Positions 58,834-64,000 of a DNA stretch of 64,000 bases are shown piece by piece. The stretch covers positions 18,700 through 82,699 of the forward strand of contig CBEUVQ010000008.1 of the NCBI GenBank assembly GCA_965546615.1, in the 5' to 3' direction. The DNA is from CBEUVQ01 sp965546615. Lineage in GTDB: Bacteria; Bacillota; Desulfotomaculia; Desulfotomaculales; Desulfohalotomaculaceae. Numbering within the stretch: position 1 is the first letter of the stretch; every line of letters begins with the position of its first letter. The notes under the pieces were generated by a model, which did not search any database, was not told where the DNA came from, and worked only from the letters and a program-made list of their open reading frames with translations. Both the position numbers and the translations under genes were made by a program.

Positions 58834-58903
58834 TGTTCAACATCTCTCTTTCATCTTAATAATCCAATAAATCGGACGCCTTTTTGTCCAATTTTAATGC
58901 TCT

Positions 58904-59170
58904 CTATAAAATGCAGCGTTTCAATTTATTTCTTTTTATTAGATAAATAAATATAGCTAATAAAACTTGAATTAAAGGAATGAATTTTGCCCAAGAGTAT
59001 GGCGGATAACCACTAAAAAACCAAGCGTCGGGATAAAGTAAAACTGCACTGATCAACATCCAAATCCAAGAACGTTTAATAAGTGCATATACAAAAGCGA
59101 TGGTCGATGTAATAAGCAGTGGATAAAACAAACCTAATGAGCCCAACAAGAAAGCCAGAATTACTTCCAA
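58904..59170 (-). CDS. small membrane protein of unknown function
   Basis: An 88-residue protein with three predicted membrane segments (about 3-28, 33-52, 61-79) and a basic C-terminus. TTG start with AAGGGGG 9 nt upstream. I do not recognise the family. It diverges from the ABC exporter genes and precedes wtpA. Confidence 0.65.
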   Translation of the reverse strand: MEVILAFLLGSLGLFYPLLITSTIAFVYALIKRSWIWMLISAVLLYPDAWFFSGYPPYSWAKFIPLIQVLLAIFIYLIKRNKLKRCIL

Positions 59171-59266
59171 GGTATATAACCCCCTTGATATAATTATGTT
59201 ATGAAAAACGCTGACGGGAAAATAATAAGAAAGCAGACTATCAGAAACAAAATCGGAGACAAAGCC

Positions 59267-60994
59267 ATGATAAAACTGTTTCGGCTGTTAAAGCCATATA
59301 AACTTTCCATTGTCGCTGTTTTAATTCTTACTTTTTTGCAGGCTATTTCCCAATTGTATATGCCTACATTGATGTCAGATATTGTTGATATCGGCATTGT
59401 TAACGGTGATATTGATTACATTATTAAAATTGGCGGACTGATGCTGCTGGCAGCGGCAGCAGTTACCGTCTGTACCGTTTGCGCTGTTTTTTTAGCGGCT
59501 AAAACATCTGCCGGTTTTAGTGCTGATTTGCGCCGCATGCTGTTTACTCATATAGAAAGCTTCTCTTTATCTGAATTTAATCAGTTCGGTACCGCCTCAT
59601 TAATCACCAGAACTACAAACGACATTACACAGATCCAGCAGGTTGTTATCATGCTGCTGCGCATAGCGGTCAGCGCTCCGTTAATGATTATCGGCGGCAT
59701 TATTATGGCGGTATCCAAAGATGCCATGCTGTCACTGATAATTATCGCTGTGATGCCGGTAATTATCACCGCTGTTTTAATTATCAGCCGCAAAAGCCGA
59801 CCGCTTTTTGAGCAGCTGCAGCAGAGGATTGATATGCTAAATCTTATTTTACGTGAAAACCTGATCGGCATCAGGGTAATCAGGGCATTTAACCGCACTG
59901 ATTACGAAAAAAAGCGTTTTGCCGCTACCAACCGCGATTTGTTTAACACCGCCCTTAAAGTAAACAGAATTATGGCTGCAGTTATGCCTTTTATGAGTAT
60001 TGTTCTTAATTTTACCATTATATCAGTGATTTGGTTTGGAAGCATCCGCATCGACAATGGATATATGCAGGTTGGCGATTTAATGGCCTTTATTCAATAC
60101 ATCATGCAGATTATGTTTTCATTGATCATGTTTTCTATGATTTTTATGATGATGCCCCGCGCGTCCGCTTCGGCAGCAAGGATTAATGAAGTACTGGCAG
60201 CAGCCCCCAGAATTAAAGACCCTGCTGTTGTTAAGCACGCCTCCGGCAAGAAAGGATGGGTGGAATTTAAAAATGTCACTTTCAGATACCCCGGTGCGGA
60301 AAAACCGGTGCTCAACAACATTTCCTTTTATGCCGCCCCGGGAGAAACAGTAGCTGTCATCGGCGGCACAGGTGCAGGCAAGTCCACTCTTGTTAATTTG
60401 ATTCTCCGCTTTTATGATGTCGACAGCGGCAGCGTGCTGGTTGACGGTGTTGATGTGCGGGAAATTCCTCAAGAGACACTGCGGGCAAAAATCGGCTATG
60501 TACCGCAAAAACCGGTGCTGTTTACCGGTACTGCTGCCGAAAATATCAGGTACGGCAAAGAAACCGCCGGCGATGAGGAAGTTGAACACGCGGCGAAAAT
60601 TGCTCAGGCCGCTGAATTTATTTCTGCCATGGACGGCAAGTTTGATGCGCCGATCACCCAAGGGGGTACCAATATTTCCGGAGGACAAAAGCAGCGCCTT
60701 GCTATCGCCCGTGCACTGGTGCGAAAACCGGAAATATATATTTTTGATGACTGTTTTTCAGCACTTGATTTTAAAACCGATGCCAAACTGCGGGCAGCAC
60801 TAAAAAAAGAAACCAAGCAGGCTACCACAATCATCGTTGCCCAACGGGTAAGCACAGTAATAGATGCCGACCGGATTATTGTATTGGATAACGGCACCGC
60901 TGCCGCCTGCGGCAGACATCAGGAACTGCTGAAATGCTGTGCGCTTTATCGCGAAATTGTCGCCTCACAACTTTCTGAGGGGGAATCAGCATGA
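59267..60994 (+). CDS. ABC exporter subunit with degenerate Walker B (heterodimer partner 1)
   Basis: Half-transporter with six membrane segments (about 1-315) and a nucleotide-binding domain. That domain has Walker A GGTGAGKST, signature NISGGQKQR, and Walker B IYIFDDCFSALD. The catalytic Glu after Walker B is Asp, as in the first subunit of heterodimeric exporters such as TM287/288, BmrCD and LmrCD. The 575-residue start at 59267 follows GGAG; an upstream ATG at 59201 lacks a ribosome site. It overlaps the next gene by ATGA, so both form one transporter. Substrate unknown; multidrug or lipid export likely. Confidence 0.95.
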   Translation: MIKLFRLLKPYKLSIVAVLILTFLQAISQLYMPTLMSDIVDIGIVNGDIDYIIKIGGLMLLAAAAVTVCTVCAVFLAAKTSAGFSADLRRMLFTHIESFSLSEFNQFGTASLITRTTNDITQIQQVVIMLLRIAVSAPLMIIGGIIMAVSKDAMLSLIIIAVMPVIITAVLIISRKSRPLFEQLQQRIDMLNLILRENLIGIRVIRAFNRTDYEKKRFAATNRDLFNTALKVNRIMAAVMPFMSIVLNFTIISVIWFGSIRIDNGYMQVGDLMAFIQYIMQIMFSLIMFSMIFMMMPRASASAARINEVLAAAPRIKDPAVVKHASGKKGWVEFKNVTFRYPGAEKPVLNNISFYAAPGETVAVIGGTGAGKSTLVNLILRFYDVDSGSVLVDGVDVREIPQETLRAKIGYVPQKPVLFTGTAAENIRYGKETAGDEEVEHAAKIAQAAEFISAMDGKFDAPITQGGTNISGGQKQRLAIARALVRKPEIYIFDDCFSALDFKTDAKLRAALKKETKQATTIIVAQRVSTVIDADRIIVLDNGTAAACGRHQELLKCCALYREIVASQLSEGESA

Positions 60995-62853
60995 ACGCAT
61001 TCCGACATCAACCCGGCAAAGGTCATTTCAGAGGCCCGCGAATGGCAGTGCCGGTGGAAAAAGCCAAAGATTTTAAAGGCACTTTCAAAAGACTGCTGGG
61101 CTACTTAAAACCCCACAGCGGCCTTTTGCTGTTGGTATTTCTGGCAGCAGTTTTGGCAGCGGTATTTAACATTCTCAGCCCGAAGATTATTGGTTTGGCC
61201 GTCAACGAATTGTTTGACGCCATGATGATGAAATTGAGAGGTATCCCCGGTGCCGGTATTGACTTTAATTATATTCTGCGGATACTGTTCATACTGGCCG
61301 GATTATATCTTACCTCCGCTTTATTCTCTTATATTCAACAATTTATTATGGTTGGGGTGACGCAAAAAGTTATTTTCCAGCTGCGCACACATGTTGACGA
61401 AAAACTGGCGCGCCTGCCGCTGAAGTTCTTTGATACTCACACCCACGGCGAAATTTTAAGCCGGGTAACCAACGATATTGAAAACATCAGCAATACACTG
61501 CAGCAAAGCGTTACTCAAGCGATAACGGCGGCAGTAACCCTTGTCGGCGTAGTCATCATGATGATCATTATCAGCCCGTTAATGACGCTGATTGTGATAG
61601 GCACTTTACCTTTCTATATTCTCGTGACTAAAGCTGTCGCCTCGCGCTCGCAAAAATACTTTGCCGCCCAGCAGAAAGCATTGGGTGAGCTGAGCGGGCA
61701 TGTAGAAGAAATGTACACCGGTCATCAAATTGTCAAAGCTTTCGGTCATGAAGACAAAGCAGTTGCCAAGTTTAACAATATTAATGAAAATCTCTGCCAG
61801 GCCGCTTGGAAAGCTCAGTTTATTTCCGGCATCATCATGCCGCTGATGAACTTCATCGGCAACATAGTTTATGTACTTATTTCGGTAATCGGCGGTATTT
61901 TTGTCACACGTGAGGTCTTAAAAATCGGTGATATTCAGGCGTTTATTCAGTACTCGCGGCAGTTTACCCAACCAATCACTCAGACCGCCAATATTGCCAA
62001 CATCATTCAGTCTGCTGCTGCCTCAGCAGAGCGTGTCTTTGAACTGCTGGATGAAGAAGAAGAAATGCCGGATAAAAGAGCTTCCCGCACTATCAGCTGT
62101 CTCCAGGGAAGAGTACGGTTTGAAAACGTCACTTTCAGTTATCAGCAGGGTGTTCCTGTCATCAAAAATCTAAACATAGACGTCAAGCCCGGACAGCTGA
62201 TAGCCATCGTCGGCCCCACCGGTGCCGGCAAAACCACACTGACAAACCTTTTATTGCGTTTTTACGAGCCGGACAGCGGCAGAATAAGTATTGACGGCGT
62301 GGACATTAAAGACATGAGCCGTCAAGAGGTGCGCAGCTTGTTCGGCATAGTGCTTCAAGATGCCTGGCTCTTTAACGGTACAATCAGAGATAATATCGCC
62401 TATGGGTGTGAAAATGCAGACGAGCAGGAGATTATTCAAGCGGCAAAGGCAGCTTACGCCGACCGCTTTATCCGCACGCTGCCTGACGGATACAATACCG
62501 TACTTAATGAAGAAGCATCAAATATCTCTCAGGGGCAAAAACAGTTATTAACCATTGCCCGCGCTGTACTGGCCGACCCCACCATCTTAATTTTGGACGA
62601 AGCAACCAGCAGCGTGGACAGCCGCACTGAAGCCTATATTCAGCTGGCAATGAGCAGGTTAATGAAAGGGCGCACCAGCTTTGTTATTGCCCACCGCTTA
62701 TCTACTATTCGGCATGCAGATATCATTTTAGTGATGAACAACGGAAATATTATTGAAAAAGGCACCCACCGGCAGCTGCTGGAGAAAAAAGGTTTTTATG
62801 CCGAACTTTATCAAAGCCAATTTGCCGTCGGGGGCGAAAACCAAGCAGTTTAA
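60991..62853 (+). CDS. ABC exporter subunit with degenerate signature (heterodimer partner 2)
   Basis: Partner half-transporter of 620 residues with a 40-residue N-terminal extension and six membrane segments. Its nucleotide-binding domain has Walker A GPTGAGKTT and Walker B LILDEATSSVD with the catalytic Glu. Its ABC signature reads NISQGQKQLL instead of LSGGQ. Together with the Asp in partner 1 this makes one dead and one active ATP site. The start overlaps the partner stop (ATGA) and follows GAGGGGG. Confidence 0.96.
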   Translation: MNAFRHQPGKGHFRGPRMAVPVEKAKDFKGTFKRLLGYLKPHSGLLLLVFLAAVLAAVFNILSPKIIGLAVNELFDAMMMKLRGIPGAGIDFNYILRILFILAGLYLTSALFSYIQQFIMVGVTQKVIFQLRTHVDEKLARLPLKFFDTHTHGEILSRVTNDIENISNTLQQSVTQAITAAVTLVGVVIMMIIISPLMTLIVIGTLPFYILVTKAVASRSQKYFAAQQKALGELSGHVEEMYTGHQIVKAFGHEDKAVAKFNNINENLCQAAWKAQFISGIIMPLMNFIGNIVYVLISVIGGIFVTREVLKIGDIQAFIQYSRQFTQPITQTANIANIIQSAAASAERVFELLDEEEEMPDKRASRTISCLQGRVRFENVTFSYQQGVPVIKNLNIDVKPGQLIAIVGPTGAGKTTLTNLLLRFYEPDSGRISIDGVDIKDMSRQEVRSLFGIVLQDAWLFNGTIRDNIAYGCENADEQEIIQAAKAAYADRFIRTLPDGYNTVLNEEASNISQGQKQLLTIARAVLADPTILILDEATSSVDSRTEAYIQLAMSRLMKGRTSFVIAHRLSTIRHADIILVMNNGNIIEKGTHRQLLEKKGFYAELYQSQFAVGGENQAV

Positions 62854-62916
62854 GTTATGATAAACTGAGCCGTTTCAGCAAAAACTAAGCATACAACTTT
62901 TTAAGGAGTGTATGCG

Positions 62917-64000
62917 ATGAGTGAATTAATCGACGGCAAAAACAAACGCAAAAAAATTCTTAAAGATATAATAAAAGAGCTGCATCAAGGGGAACCGGTC
63001 GAAAAAGTAAAAGAACGTTTCGCCAAATTAATCAAAAACATCAGCGCTAAAGAAATATCTGAAATGGAAAGCAGCTTAATGGCTGAAGGTGTCCCGGAAA
63101 GCGAAATCAAACGGCTGTGTGACGTGCATGTATCTATATTTGAAGATGCTTTAAACAGTCCCGCTGCAGGCGAAACACCCCCCGGTCATCCGGTGCATAC
63201 TTTTAAAACAGAAAACAGAGAAATTGAAAAAGTGATTCAATCTCTGCAAAAAATACTGCAGCAGATAAAAGAAGATAAAAGCAAAGCATTGGCTGATTAC
63301 TCCGGCGCAATTCAAAACGACTTGGCACTGCTTTCTGAAATTGACAAACACTACTTGCGCAAAGAAAATCAACTTTTTCCGTTATTAGAAAGCAAAGGCG
63401 CTTACGGCCCTACCAAAGTAATGTGGCAGTTTCATGATGATGTGCGCAAATTGCTTAAAGAAGTAAAACAGGCCGTTGACAGCGGCAGTGCTGAAACAGC
63501 AGTGGCTAAAGGTGAAGAACTGATTAAAATTATCACTGAACTGATTTACAAAGAAGAAAACATCCTCTACCCAATGGCTTTGGAAACTTTAACTGAAGAA
63601 GATTGGTTAAAAGTACGCCACGGGGAAGAGGAAATCGGCTATACTTTGGTTACACCGGGTACTGAATGGCAGACCAAAGTGCAAAACACAAAAGATTTAG
63701 CGGCAGATAATCAGCACAGCCAAAATGAAATCAAACTTGATACCGGATCGCTGACGCCTGAACAGTTAAACCTCATTCTAACAAATTTGCCGATTGATAT
63801 TTCTTTTGTCGATGAAAACGATCAGGTTAAATATTATTCCCAAGGTCAGGAGCGCATTTTCCCGCGCAGCCCCGGAATTATCGGCCGGGATGTGAAAAAC
63901 TGCCACCCCTCTTCCAGTGTGCATGTGGTTGAAAAAATTGTGGATGAATTTAAAAAAGGCACGCGCAGCTCTGCAGAATTTTGGCTGCAGTTAAACGGAC
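62917..64000 (+). CDS. DUF438/hemerythrin-like/PAS domain protein (partial, runs off the window)
   Basis: The 361 visible residues show a DUF438 domain (about 5-75), a hemerythrin-like HHE region with H and E residues in GHPVHTF, EIDKHYLRKENQLFP, QFHDDVRK and YKEENILYP, and then a PAS-type domain starting near 285 (NLILTNLPIDISFVDEN). Such proteins are thought to sense oxygen, nitric oxide or redox state. ATG follows AAGGAG by 8 nt. It lies 63 bp after the ABC exporter genes on the same strand. The C-terminus is outside the window. Confidence 0.9.
   Translation, partial: MSELIDGKNKRKKILKDIIKELHQGEPVEKVKERFAKLIKNISAKEISEMESSLMAEGVPESEIKRLCDVHVSIFEDALNSPAAGETPPGHPVHTFKTENREIEKVIQSLQKILQQIKEDKSKALADYSGAIQNDLALLSEIDKHYLRKENQLFPLLESKGAYGPTKVMWQFHDDVRKLLKEVKQAVDSGSAETAVAKGEELIKIITELIYKEENILYPMALETLTEEDWLKVRHGEEEIGYTLVTPGTEWQTKVQNTKDLAADNQHSQNEIKLDTGSLTPEQLNLILTNLPIDISFVDENDQVKYYSQGQERIFPRSPGIIGRDVKNCHPSSSVHVVEKIVDEFKKGTRSSAEFWLQLNG

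Noticed and set aside
1..64000. CRISPR arrays, transposases, integrases or phage genes
   Set aside because: No regularly spaced repeats and no such protein families were seen on either strand.

Overview
The window looks like the chromosome of an anaerobic, endospore-forming Firmicute of the class Clostridia. Spore-former markers are BofC, YunB, YtxC, YtaF, a PdaB-like deacetylase, a DacF-type carboxypeptidase and a YqzL-family small protein. Gram-positive regulation is shown by two T-box leaders and an L20-type leader before infC. Anaerobic energy metabolism is shown by an NADH-linked [FeFe]-hydrogenase (HydABC) and a DsrK/HdrD-like Fe-S protein. A syntroph-like or Dethiobacter-like lineage is possible, but that is an impression, not a measurement. 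The DNA is moderately AT-rich by eye. No CRISPR array, insertion sequence, prophage or plasmid feature was seen.

Region 1 (1-11.4 kb, minus strand) is a conserved housekeeping block: secD-secF, an HD-domain gene, yajC, tgt-queA, DUF2905, queH, ruvC-ruvA-ruvB, bofC, yebC and nadE. A possible 27-codon gene with its own promoter and terminator sits on the plus strand between bofC and yebC. Region 2 (11.4-17.9 kb, plus strand) is the hydrogenase operon hydC-hydB-hydA, followed by an NSS-family transporter and its 35-residue MetS-type partner. Region 3 (17.9-22.4 kb) has yunB and tyrS on the minus strand and a class A PBP on the plus strand.

Region 4 (22.5-42.1 kb, minus strand) is a long information-processing block. 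In transcription order it runs ytxC, DUF445, [Thr T-box] thrS, [L20 leader] infC-rpmI-rplT, trkA, an rRNA methyltransferase, yqzL, [Phe T-box] pheS-pheT, zapA, polX, mpg, a NIF3-like gene, a U32 peptidase-like gene and mutS2. Region 5 (42.4-56.0 kb) has the DsrK-like gene, an MFS transporter, tRNA-Val, dacF, a pdaB-like gene, PAP2, dedA, ctpA, then polA-mutM-ytaF-coaE-slt and tRNA-Leu.

Region 6 (56.1-64 kb) is more accessory. It holds a 70-residue protein resembling a histidine-kinase dimerisation domain without its phospho-acceptor histidine, a Nudix hydrolase and a YbaK protein. It also holds the tail of a broken efflux adaptor and an orphan tungstate/molybdate-binding protein with a damaged-looking signal sequence. 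The window closes with a small membrane protein, a heterodimeric ABC exporter and the start of a DUF438/hemerythrin/PAS protein that runs off the edge.

No completely new multi-gene system is evident. The best leads are the hydrogenase whose HydB lacks its C-terminal ferredoxin domain, the His-less kinase-like protein, the orphan DsrK-like reductase, the 27-codon transcription unit, and a hairpin that hides the ytaF ribosome binding site.
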